A stretch of 64,000 bases of DNA from a bacterium (GCA_905221375.1 CAJNCY010000002.1:193524-257523); one strand, 5' to 3'; shown: positions 1 to 8,746, counted from the stretch's first letter. Translations and numbers: made by a program. The notes: generated from the sequence alone by a model not told the origin.

Positions 1-760
1 TATCTGTTTTCTCTAACACAGACTGAAACTGTTGCTTTGCAAGCTCTATATTATCATCCAATATGAATACCAACCCCTGAAGAGTCTGAACACTTTCTGC
101 AAAACTCCCTCTCACATCCTCATCAACAGACATGATAAAGTCTTTTAAATCATATTCTTGAGGAGCTAGCAAGGTCTGGGCAGAATGCCTCAACATCAAG
201 TAGGCGTATTTCGTATTTTCAGGGTGTTGTAGCAATTCCCAAATTTTTGCGCCATCGGTGATGCCGACTGGCAAAATGTTATTTAAGAAGAAAGAGAAAT
301 TAATAAAAATCCAAGTTCCTGCAAAATACCAGCTTCTTGTCAAAAATCCAAACACTATCGCCAATAATATCAAGCTGAGATGAACTATCAAGCCTCCTGA
401 AAGCATCAGGATGATTCTTTGATCGCTTTCATCCTCTTTTAAACCAATGTATTGAGCACCAACATTTCTCAGAATGGCTGTTCTACTAAGATGAAACCTG
501 CCTGACTTTTTAGTCAAAATAAAATGTCCTAATCCAAAAGCCACCAGCCGATAGCCTGTCAAGTAGCCACAAAAAGCATGTCCCAGCTCATGAAGAATAA
601 AGATTAAATATATACTTAGAAGAGCGAAGGCATAACCAAAAGTAAAGACTAAAACTGCGGAATACCCCAACTCTGCAAATGCGATGGTTCCACAAGCAAA
701 AGCTAGCATCATCACAAGAACAGACACTGTCTGAATCAAATACGTCACAATTTTTTTCAT
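1..760 (-). CDS. M50-family membrane zinc metalloprotease (partial)
   Basis: The gene starts with ATG at 758-760 and runs off the left edge, so only about 253 N-terminal residues are present. The protein opens with Lys-Lys and several hydrophobic membrane segments. A zinc-binding HELGH motif lies near residues 57-61 (rc of about 578-593) at the end of a membrane segment, followed by CGYLTGYR and further hydrophobic helices. This arrangement fits a site-2-protease-like M50 peptidase or a non-proteolytic relative. The second zinc ligand is not identified with certainty; a D-G pair occurs in 'LPVGITDGAKIW', reminiscent of the NPxPDG motif. Substrate unknown. The next gene on this strand starts upstream at 1249. 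Confidence 0.75.
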   Translation of the reverse strand, partial: MKKIVTYLIQTVSVLVMMLAFACGTIAFAELGYSAVLVFTFGYAFALLSIYLIFILHELGHAFCGYLTGYRLVAFGLGHFILTKKSGRFHLSRTAILRNVGAQYIGLKEDESDQRIILMLSGGLIVHLSLILLAIVFGFLTRSWYFAGTWIFINFSFFLNNILPVGITDGAKIWELLQHPENTKYAYLMLRHSAQTLLAPQEYDLKDFIMSVDEDVRGSFAESVQTLQGLVFILDDNIELAKQQFQSVLEKTD

Positions 761-778
761 AAACTCTCCCAATAATCC

Positions 779-1249
779 CTAGTATCTCGGATAAGGATAA
801 AATTCTCCCTCTTCCAAGCCGACTTTTCCTTCCTCAAAGACTTCTTGGTTCCATTCCATGACAAATTCTTCTGCTTCTGGGTCTTCCAAAAAGTCCATAA
901 GGGCATCTAGCCCAACCTCAGCAGTATCTTTAAGGAAAAGAGCAAAATAAGCTAAAAATTCACGGGAAAATCCTTTTTTAGGCAGGTAAGGAATAACAGT
1001 CAAATAGTCTTCTGCATTGACGGTTGACTTAGCAGGATTGTAAAAAAGGACTGCTTCCTCAAAGAGGATATCGTCTGACGAAACCTCCCCGTCTTCATCC
1101 ACCATCTCCACACCGGCAGCATTTTGCGCTTCCAATAGAAAACTCACTTCTACCGCATGGTTGCGCTTGTCCCAACTAATCTCAAAGTCGAAGGGAAAGT
1201 TCTTCTCCAACTCTTCCTCTAAAACATCTAAAAATCCATATGTTGCCAT
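779..1249 (-). CDS. DUF3013-family cytosolic protein
   Basis: This 156-residue, strongly acidic protein (many Glu/Asp) has no signal peptide or membrane segment. I recognise it as the conserved streptococcal DUF3013 type, whose function is unknown. The ATG at 1247-1249 has a good ribosome site (GAGG, 5 nt upstream). It ends 18 nt before the M50 gene on the same strand, so the two may be co-transcribed. It diverges from rarA, leaving a 115-nt intergenic region for both promoters. Family call is by overall sequence character; no catalytic motif is visible. Confidence 0.75.
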   Translation of the reverse strand: MATYGFLDVLEEELEKNFPFDFEISWDKRNHAVEVSFLLEAQNAAGVEMVDEDGEVSSDDILFEEAVLFYNPAKSTVNAEDYLTVIPYLPKKGFSREFLAYFALFLKDTAEVGLDALMDFLEDPEAEEFVMEWNQEVFEEGKVGLEEGEFYPYPRY

Positions 1250-1364
1250 TTTGTCCTCTTTCTATGCGACTCTTTAATCGCCCCGATTGCTCGGAAATAT
1301 GCTAAAATAGATACTACCATCTTACCACATATGTATCAGAAAATCCACGTTAGAAAGGACTGCT

Positions 1365-2636
1365 ATGCCAGACAATCTTGCGCTTCGCATGCGCCCTAAA
1401 ACTATCAACCAGGTCATCGGTCAGGAGCATCTGGTCGGACCTGGAAAAATTATCCGCCGTATGGTGGAAGCCAATCGCCTGTCCTCCATGATTCTCTACG
1501 GACCTCCAGGAATCGGCAAGACCAGTATTGCCTCTGCCATCGCAGGGACGACCAAGTATGCCTTTCGAACCTTCAATGCGACAGTTGATAGTAAAAAGCG
1601 ACTGCAAGAAATTGCGGAAGAGGCTAAATTCTCTGGTGGTCTCGTCCTATTACTAGACGAGATTCATAGACTAGATAAAACCAAGCAAGACTTTCTCCTT
1701 CCTCTCTTGGAAAGTGGTCTGGTCATCATGATTGGGGCTACGACTGAAAATCCTTTCTTTTCTGTCACTCCTGCCATTCGCAGTCGCGTTCAGATTTTTG
1801 AGTTGGAACCTCTGTCCAATCAAGACGTCAAGGAGGCTCTTCAGATAGCTCTAAGTAACCCTGAGCGTGGTTTTGATTTTCCAGTGGAACTAGATGAGGA
1901 TGCGCTAGATTTCATTGCGACCTCTACAAATGGAGACCTGCGTTCTGCCTTCAACTCACTAGACTTGGCTGTTCTCTCTACCTCTGAGAATGACAAGGGC
2001 ATCCGCCATATCACGCTTGACATCATGGAAAACAGCCTCCAGCGGAGCTACATTACCATGGATAAGGATGGGGATGGTCACTACGATGTCCTATCAGCTC
2101 TGCAAAAGTCCATTCGTGGCTCGGATGTGGATGCCAGCCTCCATTATGCTGCCCGCTTGATTGAGGCTGGTGACTTGCCTAGTCTCGCGCGTCGCTTGAC
2201 CGTTATCGCCTATGAAGATATCGGTTTGGCCAATCCTGAAGCCCAGATTCACACCGTGACTGCTCTGGATGCTGCACAGAAGATTGGTTTTCCCGAAGCT
2301 CGCATTCTCATTGCTAATGTTGTAATTGATTTGGCCCTTTCTCCAAAATCCAACTCGGCCTATGTGGCTATGGATAAGGCCCTTGCCGACCTCAAAACAT
2401 CAGGTCACTTGCCTATTCCGCGCCACCTGCGTGATGGTCACTACAGTGGAAGCAAGGAGCTAGGGAATGCCCAAGACTATCTCTATCCACACAACTATCC
2501 TGGAAATTGGGTCAAGCAAGACTATCTGCCAGAAAAAATTCGCAATCATCACTATTTCCAAGCAGAAGATACTGGTAAATATGAACGGGCTTTGGCTCAA
2601 AGAAAGGAAACTATCGACCGTTTGCGAAAAATCTGA
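1365..2636 (+). CDS. rarA: Replication-associated recombination ATPase RarA (MgsA)
   Basis: At 423 residues this matches the usual length of RarA/MgsA, an AAA+ ATPase related to clamp-loader subunits that acts at stalled replication forks. The N-terminus 'LRMRPKTINQVIGQEHLVGPG' region is family-typical. Walker A is GPPGIGKTS near residues 46-54 and Walker B is LLLDEIHRL near 95-103. An Arg-finger region (TPAIRSRVQIF) and the C-terminal RarA-specific domain (LARRLTVIAYEDIGLANP; SGHLPIPRHLRDGHY) follow. It is monocistronic, followed by the 6S RNA gene about 60 nt downstream. Assignment is firm; its cellular role is taken from the family. Confidence 0.93.
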   Translation: MPDNLALRMRPKTINQVIGQEHLVGPGKIIRRMVEANRLSSMILYGPPGIGKTSIASAIAGTTKYAFRTFNATVDSKKRLQEIAEEAKFSGGLVLLLDEIHRLDKTKQDFLLPLLESGLVIMIGATTENPFFSVTPAIRSRVQIFELEPLSNQDVKEALQIALSNPERGFDFPVELDEDALDFIATSTNGDLRSAFNSLDLAVLSTSENDKGIRHITLDIMENSLQRSYITMDKDGDGHYDVLSALQKSIRGSDVDASLHYAARLIEAGDLPSLARRLTVIAYEDIGLANPEAQIHTVTALDAAQKIGFPEARILIANVVIDLALSPKSNSAYVAMDKALADLKTSGHLPIPRHLRDGHYSGSKELGNAQDYLYPHNYPGNWVKQDYLPEKIRNHHYFQAEDTGKYERALAQRKETIDRLRKI

Positions 2637-2665
2637 AATCCTTTTCAAAAAATTGCATTTTCCTC

Positions 2666-2693
2666 TTGATTTTTTTTGAAAAAGTGGTATCAT
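2666..2693 (+). promoter_or_regulatory. Promoter of 6S RNA
   Basis: TTGATT (2666-2671) and TATCAT (2688-2693) are separated by 16 bp, just upstream of the predicted 6S 5' end. It overlaps an AT-rich stretch after rarA. Confidence 0.5.
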
Positions 2694-2701
2694 ATAAACA
2701 T

Positions 2702-2897
2702 AGAAACGCTGTGGTGTACGACTTCACACTTAAGTGTTGACCGACTATTTTTTGTATTATTAGGGAAACAAAAGTCTTCTAACAGCATGTAGGCCGTCTC
2801 ACACGGAAACAGCTTCAGTTAGAGCGAGTTGCCCACCTGCTTAATTGCGCGGGTTCAATACAAACCGTGAAGTTTCGGCACCAATACAGCTTTTTTC
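2702..2897 (+). ncRNA. ssrS: 6S RNA (ssrS)
   Basis: This roughly 195-nt intergenic segment folds back on itself end to end. GCTGTGGTG near 2709-2717 pairs with CACC-AATACAGC near 2878-2890, which is the typical closing stem of 6S RNA, and a T-run follows (2890-2896). No ORF fits. 6S RNA mimics an open promoter and sequesters the housekeeping RNA polymerase. Position between rarA and tRNA-Lys matches the pneumococcal 6S location as I remember it. The exact ends are estimates. Confidence 0.75.
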
Positions 2898-2900
2898 TTC

Positions 2901-2973
2901 GCCTCCTTAGCTCAGCTGGCAGAGCAGCGGACTCTTAATCCGTGGGTCACAGGTTCGATCCCTGTAGGGGGCA
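2901..2973 (+). tRNA. tRNA-Lys (CTT)
   Basis: Acceptor arms GCCTCCT/AGGGGGC pair, the D-arm (TAGCTCAGCTGG) and T-loop (GGTTCGATCCC) are canonical, and the anticodon loop CTCTTAA gives CTT. CCA is not encoded. The 3' end is partially duplicated at 5354 and 11306 (see repeats). Confidence 0.95.
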
Positions 2974-3013
2974 TCTAATACAACAGGAAAAGCCTTGGTT
3001 TCAAGGCTTTTTT
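2963..3013 (+). repeat. tRNA-Lys 3'-end/terminator repeat, copy A (intact)
   Basis: This is the functional copy: the tRNA 3' end from TGTAGGGGG onward plus the terminator. Degenerate copies lie at 5354-5406 (B) and 11306-11357 (C), in the same orientation. Such tRNA 3'-end duplications are what site-specific integration leaves behind. Confidence 0.65.
2988..3013 (+). terminator. Rho-independent terminator after tRNA-Lys
   Basis: Perfect AAAGCCTTG/CAAGGCTTT stem with a 4-nt loop followed by a T-run. Confidence 0.85.
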
Positions 3014-3219
3014 GTTTTTCTGTCCTACTTTTGGTCAACCAATGGATACTCACTTAAAAGGTTTCGAATAATCGGATATTCTTTTTCTTCTCCTTCAAAA
3101 GATGACCATATGTTTCTGTTACCTGTTTTATATTTTTGTGACCCATTACATGAGCAAGCAACATACAGAGCAAGTTGGTCATCTAGGATTTATTTTCTCA
3201 AAAAACTTTGAAATTAAGC

Positions 3220-3250
3220 TTGACATGGAACGCGTTCCATGGTTTATACT
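3220..3250 (+). promoter_or_regulatory. Promoter with embedded LacI-type operator
   Basis: TTGACA (3220-3225) and TATACT (3245-3250), 19 bp apart, enclose a perfect 16-bp palindrome ATGGAACGCGTTCCAT (3225-3240). Its CG centre is typical of LacI-family operators. The likely ligand is the LacI-type regulator encoded second in the operon, implying autorepression by promoter occlusion. Confidence 0.75.
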
Positions 3251-3278
3251 GTTTTCAAAAGAAAGAGAGGTAAATATT

Positions 3279-4088
3279 ATGAACATCAAACGTATTTTTT
3301 GTGACATGGATGGTACATTATTAAATAGTAAAGGACAGGTCAGTGATAATAACGCAGCCTTGATCCGTGAAGCAGGTATTCCTATAACTTTAGTATCTGC
3401 TAGAGCACCAATGGAAATGAAGGATGCCATCGATGCTCTTCAACTGAAAGGAATTCAAGTAGCTTTTAACGGAGGATTAATTTATACAATAGGAAATCAT
3501 CATCAAGTTCAACCTATTCATGTACAAACTATTAAAAACAAAACAGTAAAACAATTGTTGAGAGGAATACGCCAGCATTTTCCAAAAGTTAGTTTATCTT
3601 ATTACGATATGAATAACTGGTATTGTGATAAAATAGATGTAGGAATCCTGTACGAACAGAGTTTAACTCGTCAAGATCCAACACTTATTGAGACTGAAGA
3701 ACAGTTTTTAGAAGGCCGGGCAAATACTTTTAAAATTATGATGATTTCTTTTGATGAGGAAATGATTCGAGAATTAGAGAAGTATCTTCAAAGTTTATAC
3801 TTACCCCAAATTACGATTCAACGTTCAGGTAAAGCCTATCTTGAAATTACACATCTCTTAGCCAAAAAATCTAAGGGAATTGCTCATGTCCTTCGAAAAG
3901 AGCAGTTAGCTAAAGAAGAAACAGCTGCATTTGGTGACGGACATAATGATTTGCCTATGCTTGAAATGGTTGGTTACCCTATTGTAATGGATAATGCCTT
4001 TGATGACATCAAAGAGATAGCTTATAAAATAACGAAATCTAATGACGAAGACGGGGTAGGATATGGGATTCATGAATTTTTAAAGTAG
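3279..4088 (+). CDS. HAD-superfamily (Cof-type) phosphatase
   Basis: The start chosen is the ATG at 3279, preceded by GAGAGG, and gives 269 residues; an upstream in-frame extension would cross the promoter and is rejected. HAD motif I is FCDMDGTLLNS near residues 7-17 and motif IV is GDGHNDLPML near 220-229. The long cap domain between them fits the Cof/type IIB sugar-phosphate phosphatases. Substrate is unknown. It is the first gene of a two-gene operon with a LacI regulator 10 nt downstream, so a sugar-phosphate substrate is a reasonable inference. No transporter is linked. Confidence 0.85.
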   Translation: MNIKRIFCDMDGTLLNSKGQVSDNNAALIREAGIPITLVSARAPMEMKDAIDALQLKGIQVAFNGGLIYTIGNHHQVQPIHVQTIKNKTVKQLLRGIRQHFPKVSLSYYDMNNWYCDKIDVGILYEQSLTRQDPTLIETEEQFLEGRANTFKIMMISFDEEMIRELEKYLQSLYLPQITIQRSGKAYLEITHLLAKKSKGIAHVLRKEQLAKEETAAFGDGHNDLPMLEMVGYPIVMDNAFDDIKEIAYKITKSNDEDGVGYGIHEFLK

Positions 4089-4098
4089 GAGCCCAATA

Positions 4099-5052
4099 AT
4101 GACAAGTATTAGTGATATAGCTAAAAAAGCAGGTGTGGCTAAATCAACAGTTTCTCGTGTTATCAATCACCATCCATATGTTTCTGATGAAACACGACAA
4201 AAAGTTATGGATCTTATCGCTGAATTGGATTATATGCCTAATCAGCTGGCTCGGGATTTAAGTCGAGGAAAAACACAAAAAATAGGTGTCGTCATCCCAC
4301 ATACACGCCACCCTTATTTTACACAATTAATAAATGGCCTCCTAGATGCTGCTAAAGCTAGCGACTATCAACTTGTCATGATGCCTTCAGATTACAATCA
4401 AGAATTAGAACTCTCCTATCTGAAGCAACTCAAAATGGAAGCTATTGATGCTCTAATCTTCACTTCAAGAGCAATTAGTCTTGAGATTATTGAAACTTAT
4501 GCAAAATATGGACGAATAGTCGTTTGTGAAAAATTGCAGGAATCTTATCACTTGTCCTCTGCTTACCTTGACCGCTACTCTTCATTTGTAGATGCTTTTT
4601 CTGCCATGAAAGCACGAGGGCTGAAACAGTTAGTATTGTTATTTTCCAGAAACAATGAATCATCGGCCACATATCAATCAGCACTATTAGCTTATCACCA
4701 TGTTTATGGGCAACAATCGACTCCACATGCAGTATTTGGAAATATTCATGATTTTAATGATGGCTTGAACCTATCTTATCAATTGATAAACGATGCTCGT
4801 ATTGACGGTATTTTAGCTACAAGCGATGAAGTTGCTGCGGGGCTTATAAAAGGATACGAAGAAAGTGGGAAAACACATCCCTATATGATTGGGCAGGAAC
4901 ATTTATTAGTTGGACAACTGTTGAAACTCCCAACCATAGACCATAAATCCTATTCTTTAGGAAAATTAGCTTTTAAACAAGCTTTAGCTGAAACAATTAG
5001 TCAAGAAGTTTTGATTTCAGAGTTTTTAGTTCAAGATAATTATACTCAATGA
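4099..5052 (+). CDS. LacI-family transcriptional regulator
   Basis: This 317-residue protein has an N-terminal LacI helix-turn-helix (ISDIAKKAGVAKSTVSRVIN, residues 4-23) and hinge (LDYMPNQLARDLSRGKT). A periplasmic-binding-type effector domain follows, beginning IGVVIPHTRHPYF. AGGAG precedes the ATG. It follows the HAD phosphatase and probably binds the palindrome at 3225-3240. The last codons and the TGA stop (…TAT ACT CAA TGA) are supplied by a BOX element that begins inside the reading frame, so the C-terminus may have been altered by that insertion. Effector sugar unknown. Confidence 0.88.
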   Translation: MTSISDIAKKAGVAKSTVSRVINHHPYVSDETRQKVMDLIAELDYMPNQLARDLSRGKTQKIGVVIPHTRHPYFTQLINGLLDAAKASDYQLVMMPSDYNQELELSYLKQLKMEAIDALIFTSRAISLEIIETYAKYGRIVVCEKLQESYHLSSAYLDRYSSFVDAFSAMKARGLKQLVLLFSRNNESSATYQSALLAYHHVYGQQSTPHAVFGNIHDFNDGLNLSYQLINDARIDGILATSDEVAAGLIKGYEESGKTHPYMIGQEHLLVGQLLKLPTIDHKSYSLGKLAFKQALAETISQEVLISEFLVQDNYTQ

Positions 5053-5144
5053 AAATCAAAGAGCAAACTAGGAAACTAGCCGCAGGCTGTACTTGAGTAC
5101 GACAAGGCGACGTTGATGCGGTTTGAAGAGATTTTCGAAGAAGT
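5041..5144 (-). repeat. BOX element (boxA-boxC form, no boxB)
   Basis: On the + strand this begins TATACTCAATGAAAATC and ends in GATTTTCGAAG, with AGCCGCAGGCTG and the CAAGGCGACGTTGA core in between. These are the boxC and boxA ends of the pneumococcal BOX repeat, in reverse orientation. It overlaps the end of the LacI gene. Confidence 0.85.
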
Positions 5145-5163
5145 AGCAGTTGCTAAAAGTAGT

Positions 5164-5199
5164 AAAAGTTTCCAATTCATATAGTTGGAAACTTTTTTA
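5164..5199 (+). terminator. Terminator of the HAD-lacI operon
   Basis: AAAGTTTCCAA pairs with TTGGAAACTTT across a 9-nt loop and is followed by a T-run. Confidence 0.8.
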
Positions 5200-5353
5200 G
5201 TTCATGTTTCAGAGTCTTAAACAGTTGTTACTTGCCCCACTTTTGCCCCATTTTGAAATAATTATATTAAAAATCACTTCAAGTATCTTCCGAAAATCAC
5301 TTATATTTCAACTTTTTTGATTATTTTCAAGATGAAAATTCCTCCAAAATTCA

Positions 5354-5406
5354 TGTAGGGGACATCTAAATACAACAGGAAAAACCTTGATTTCAAGGCT
5401 TTTTTA
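5354..5406 (+). repeat. tRNA-Lys 3'-end/terminator repeat, copy B
   Basis: TGTAGGGGACATCTA, TACAACAGGAAAA and the CCTTGATTTCAAGGC hairpin repeat copy A almost base for base (one inserted A and a few substitutions), but no tRNA body precedes it. Immediately upstream (5232-5252) is TTGCCCCACTTTTGCCCC, a sequence I associate with the 3' ends of streptococcal phage or ICE integrase genes. The interval 5200-5509 has no gene. Confidence 0.6.
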
Positions 5407-5508
5407 CTTAAATAAAATTTTTTTCAAATTCTTTAGAAAACTAGCTTAAATCATAATCCAACACCAATTTTACAAATGCAATAAACTAAACTTATATACC
5501 CAAAAAAA

Positions 5509-5551
5509 CAAAAAGTTCTCTTTCCACTGTTTTAGAAAGAGAACTTTTTCT
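5509..5551 (-). terminator. Terminator of the sus operon
   Basis: AAAAGTTCTCTTTC pairs with GAAAGAGAACTTTT with A/T runs on both sides. It lies 22 nt past the susH stop and could work in both directions. Confidence 0.85.
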
Positions 5552-5572
5552 TTAGGAGAAATAACTTAATTT

Positions 5573-6892
5573 TTAATCTAAACGTGATAACTCAGCTGGC
5601 ACTGTTAAGTAATAAGTTGCAGTCAAGCTTGCTTCACCTTGATTGACAAAAATCTCGATGGAATTTTTATCTAGAATAACTTCCAATTCTTTAGCTTCAA
5701 TATCTACATATCTTCGACTAGTATCCTGTTCTTCTTCACCAAGAATCTTTTGGGCAAGATGGCTACGATCAATGTAAACTTGCTGCTCTTTACTATCATA
5801 ACCAAATTCAAGATAATCTGTATCATTCCCTAAGTGATAATGACAATCTTCATCTATTTGGATTTGATATTGGTCTTTTTTAATAGGGAATTGTCTTAGT
5901 TTACCATCTTCTAATCGAAGGATTCTAGGCACAGTCATGACACCAGCCCACTTATGATCTCGGTCATGACTAGGAAGTGTACGTCCCCACGTCTGCATCC
6001 AAGCAATCATGATACGACGATTTTGGTCATCTAATAATGTCTGTGGGGCATAGAAGTCCTGACCATGGTCAATCTCTTCAACTGTATCTGCAATAAAACG
6101 TTTTTCTTCCCAATCTACCTTACCCGTGAACAAAACTGAAGAATTGATGTTGTGATAAGATGCTCCCTCACGCTGATAACGCATGGGCGAAATGATGAGG
6201 CAGTCCTTCCCATCTAACTCAAAGTAGTCTGGGCATTCCCACATAAATCCTTGGTGCTTCTCACCTTTTAAAAAGATAGATTCGAACTGCCATTCTACTA
6301 GGTTATCGGACCCTAGTAGAACGATACAGCCCACATTATCTTTGTGTTTTGCCGCAACCACAGAGTAATAGTGTCCATTCTTTTCAAAAATTTTTGGATC
6401 ACGGAAATCAGAGGCAATTAATTCGTCTGGCAAGTCTGCTCCTGTAACAACTGGATTTTGTTCAATCTTTTCGAAATGAATCCCATCATCCGAATAAGCC
6501 ATATTCTGAACTTGTCGAATACCTGTTTCCTCTTCGATATGTCCAGTGTACATGAGCCAGAGGCGATCATCCTTGACAATGGCAGAACCTGAGAAGCAGC
6601 CATTTCGATCATAATCTTGATCTGGAGCAAGTGCAACTGGTAAGTGCTCCCAATTCAATAAATCTTTACTTTTAGCATGTCCCCAGTGCATAGGACCCCA
6701 AACACTATCATATGGATAGAATTGATAAAAAAGATGGTATTCTCCACGAAAATAGACAAATCCATTTGGATCATTAATCCAACCAATCTCAGCTGAAAAA
6801 TGTTCTTCTGGCTTATATTGAGTATTAACTAGATGTTTATTTTCTGCTATAAAACGATTGGCTCTTTCTACTGTAAATGTTTTATTTATCAT
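5573..6892 (-). CDS. susH: Sucrose-6-phosphate hydrolase / beta-fructosidase (GH32)
   Basis: A cytosolic GH32 enzyme of 439 residues that splits imported sucrose (or sucrose-6-P) into fructose and a glucose moiety. The nucleophile motif WINDPNG lies near residues 39-45, FRDPK near 154-158 is the transition-state stabiliser, and the acid/base Glu is in WECPD near 209. I chose the second ATG (6890-6892), because AGGA then sits 7 nt upstream; the first ATG, 6 nt earlier, leaves almost no spacing. It is the last gene of the operon susX-susT1-susT2-susH. Transport by an ABC system suggests unphosphorylated substrate. Confidence 0.9.
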   Translation of the reverse strand: MINKTFTVERANRFIAENKHLVNTQYKPEEHFSAEIGWINDPNGFVYFRGEYHLFYQFYPYDSVWGPMHWGHAKSKDLLNWEHLPVALAPDQDYDRNGCFSGSAIVKDDRLWLMYTGHIEEETGIRQVQNMAYSDDGIHFEKIEQNPVVTGADLPDELIASDFRDPKIFEKNGHYYSVVAAKHKDNVGCIVLLGSDNLVEWQFESIFLKGEKHQGFMWECPDYFELDGKDCLIISPMRYQREGASYHNINSSVLFTGKVDWEEKRFIADTVEEIDHGQDFYAPQTLLDDQNRRIMIAWMQTWGRTLPSHDRDHKWAGVMTVPRILRLEDGKLRQFPIKKDQYQIQIDEDCHYHLGNDTDYLEFGYDSKEQQVYIDRSHLAQKILGEEEQDTSRRYVDIEAKELEVILDKNSIEIFVNQGEASLTATYYLTVPAELSRLD

Positions 6893-6901
6893 AAGCATAT
6901 C

Positions 6902-7747
6902 CTATTTTATTCCAGTTCCGGAACCACCCAGACCTTGAACAATATATTTCTGAGCGACTACATAGACCAAAATCAACGGAATCGTTGAAATAGTTAATAC
7001 AGCCATTACCTGATTGATATAAACTGGTTGAGTTGTATTAATAGTTGTAATTGCAACCTGCATTGAAAATTTAGAAGAATCTGTCAAAACCATCAATGGC
7101 CAAATATAATCATTCCAACTTGAAATAAATGATAAAACACCAACTGTAGCAACTGCAGGTTTAGACATTGGAAGCATAATTCTAAAGAAAATTCTAACGA
7201 TACTTGCTCCATCCATCTTTGCAGACTCAAGAATTTCTTCCGGAATTGCAATAAAGAAATTCCTAAATAAGTAAATATTAAATACACTCGCCAATCCTGG
7301 AATAATAACCGCAAGACGATTATTGACCAAACCTAAGGAATTGATAATGGTAAATTGTGGAATTAACACAGTTTCTACTGGAATAATAAGTAAAGCAAGT
7401 AAGAAACCAAATAAAATTTTCTTACCTGAAAAATTGACTTTTGCAAAAGCGAAACCAGCCAGTGCATTGACAATAATAGAACCAATAGCAAACGTTCCAG
7501 CATAAAAAATGCTGTTCCCTAGATAGGTAAAAATACTAAATCGCTCAAATACTTCCTGATAAGGTTTAAACCAATCAGCAGGATTTAAACTTGGTAAGAA
7601 GGCTTGCCAACTAGTCAAATTTTTATAAACATCCGCTTCTGGCTTCATAGCTGAAACTACCATCCAAACCATAGGAAAAAGGAAGAGACCTGCCAATAGG
7701 GTTAACAGAATATATTCTAAGATTGTTGTTGGTTTAAATCGTTTCAT
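6902..7747 (-). CDS. susT2: Sucrose ABC transporter permease (MalG-type)
   Basis: 281 residues with about six membrane helices. The EAA loop of carbohydrate permeases is visible (EEILESAKMDGASIVRIFFRI, with the conserved E-A/S-x3-D-G). The start at 7745-7747 is preferred because AAGGAGG lies 9 nt upstream; an ATG three codons earlier abuts that ribosome site. It starts 2 nt after the end of susT1 and ends 9 nt before susH. It partners susT1 and lipoprotein SusX. No ATPase gene is in the locus, so a shared ATPase such as MsmK is likely, as known for pneumococcal CUT1 systems. Confidence 0.88.
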   Translation of the reverse strand: MKRFKPTTILEYILLTLLAGLFLFPMVWMVVSAMKPEADVYKNLTSWQAFLPSLNPADWFKPYQEVFERFSIFTYLGNSIFYAGTFAIGSIIVNALAGFAFAKVNFSGKKILFGFLLALLIIPVETVLIPQFTIINSLGLVNNRLAVIIPGLASVFNIYLFRNFFIAIPEEILESAKMDGASIVRIFFRIMLPMSKPAVATVGVLSFISSWNDYIWPLMVLTDSSKFSMQVAITTINTTQPVYINQVMAVLTISTIPLILVYVVAQKYIVQGLGGSGTGIK

Positions 7748-7748
7748 C

Positions 7749-8651
7749 TTAGTCATCCTCCTTCAGAACGCGACGTTGTACCAAGCTAATCATACCAATT
7801 AACGTTGTAAACACTAAAGCGATTGAGCTAGAATATCCTACAAGACGATCAGTAAAGCCTTGTTGATAAATATAGTACACCATAGTAATTGTTGAGTTTA
7901 ATGGACCACCTTGCGTCATAACCATTGGTTGCACAATCAGTTTAAAGGCAGAAATTAAAGTTGTTAACAATACAAACAGGGCTGTTGGTTTTAGTAGGGG
8001 CATCGTGATATAACGAAACTGAGCCCATTTTGAGAATCCATCTAATTCAGCAGCTTCATAGACATCTTGTGGAATATTCTGCATTCCTCCTAAAAATAAG
8101 AGCATCTGATAACCTGCACCCTGCCAAGCAGAAACAAAAACAATTGCATACATAGCTTGTTTGGGACTAGTCAAGAAAGGTTGAGAAGCAATACCTACCT
8201 TATTTAAAATAGCATTTAATAAGCCACTATTTGGATTTAAAAGATAAAGCCAAAGAATAGAAATAACTACCAAGGACATGACAACTGGAGCAAAAAAAGC
8301 CACTTTAAAAAACATATTTCCTTTTCGCTTTTTATTGACAATCAAAGCCATTCCTAAGGCCGCTCCCAATTGAACTGGAATAATCCAAACAACAAATTTC
8401 AAAGTATTCAAGAAGCTCTTTAAGAAAATCGGATCTTTTGTTAATCGAATAAAATTTTCAAGTCCAACAAATTTTCTTTCATCTGGTGTCAACAAATAAT
8501 AATCTGTAAAAGCGTAATAAATGACCATTCCAACTGGAATTACTAAAAAGATACCTAATAAAATTAAAGCTGGAGCTAAAAAACTATAACCTAGTATGTT
8601 ATCCTTTATTTTTTCACGTCTTTTTGTATCCACAACAGTTTCTTTACTCAT
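7749..8651 (-). CDS. susT1: Sucrose ABC transporter permease (MalF-type)
   Basis: 300 residues, with a basic N-terminal cytosolic stretch followed by six predicted membrane helices. The permease EAA loop reads YEAAELDGFSKWAQFRYITM. The chosen ATG (8649-8651) has AAGGAG 6 nt upstream; an in-frame ATG two codons earlier overlaps that ribosome site. It forms the permease pair with SusT2. A GAAGGT/ACCTTC hairpin lies in the 95-nt gap after susX, which could lower expression of the permeases relative to the binding protein. Confidence 0.88.
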   Translation of the reverse strand: MSKETVVDTKRREKIKDNILGYSFLAPALILLGIFLVIPVGMVIYYAFTDYYLLTPDERKFVGLENFIRLTKDPIFLKSFLNTLKFVVWIIPVQLGAALGMALIVNKKRKGNMFFKVAFFAPVVMSLVVISILWLYLLNPNSGLLNAILNKVGIASQPFLTSPKQAMYAIVFVSAWQGAGYQMLLFLGGMQNIPQDVYEAAELDGFSKWAQFRYITMPLLKPTALFVLLTTLISAFKLIVQPMVMTQGGPLNSTITMVYYIYQQGFTDRLVGYSSSIALVFTTLIGMISLVQRRVLKEDD

Positions 8652-8702
8652 ATCCATCTCCTTTAATCATATATATCAAACTAGGCTATTAACAAGAAAG
8701 GG

Positions 8703-8735
8703 GAAGGTAGTTCCAAACATTTTCCTTCCACCTTC
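8703..8735 (-). terminator. Possible attenuating hairpin between susX and susT1
   Basis: GAAGGT and ACCTTC (8703-8708, 8730-8735) can pair, with a partly paired interior. There is no strong T-run on the transcript side, so it may be a stability or processing hairpin rather than a terminator. Confidence 0.35.
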
Positions 8736-8746
8736 TTTTTTACAGA

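Noticed and set aside
3102..3278. N-terminal extension of the HAD phosphatase
   Set aside because: It would translate through the promoter and operator; the ATG at 3279 has a ribosome site and gives the normal HAD start.
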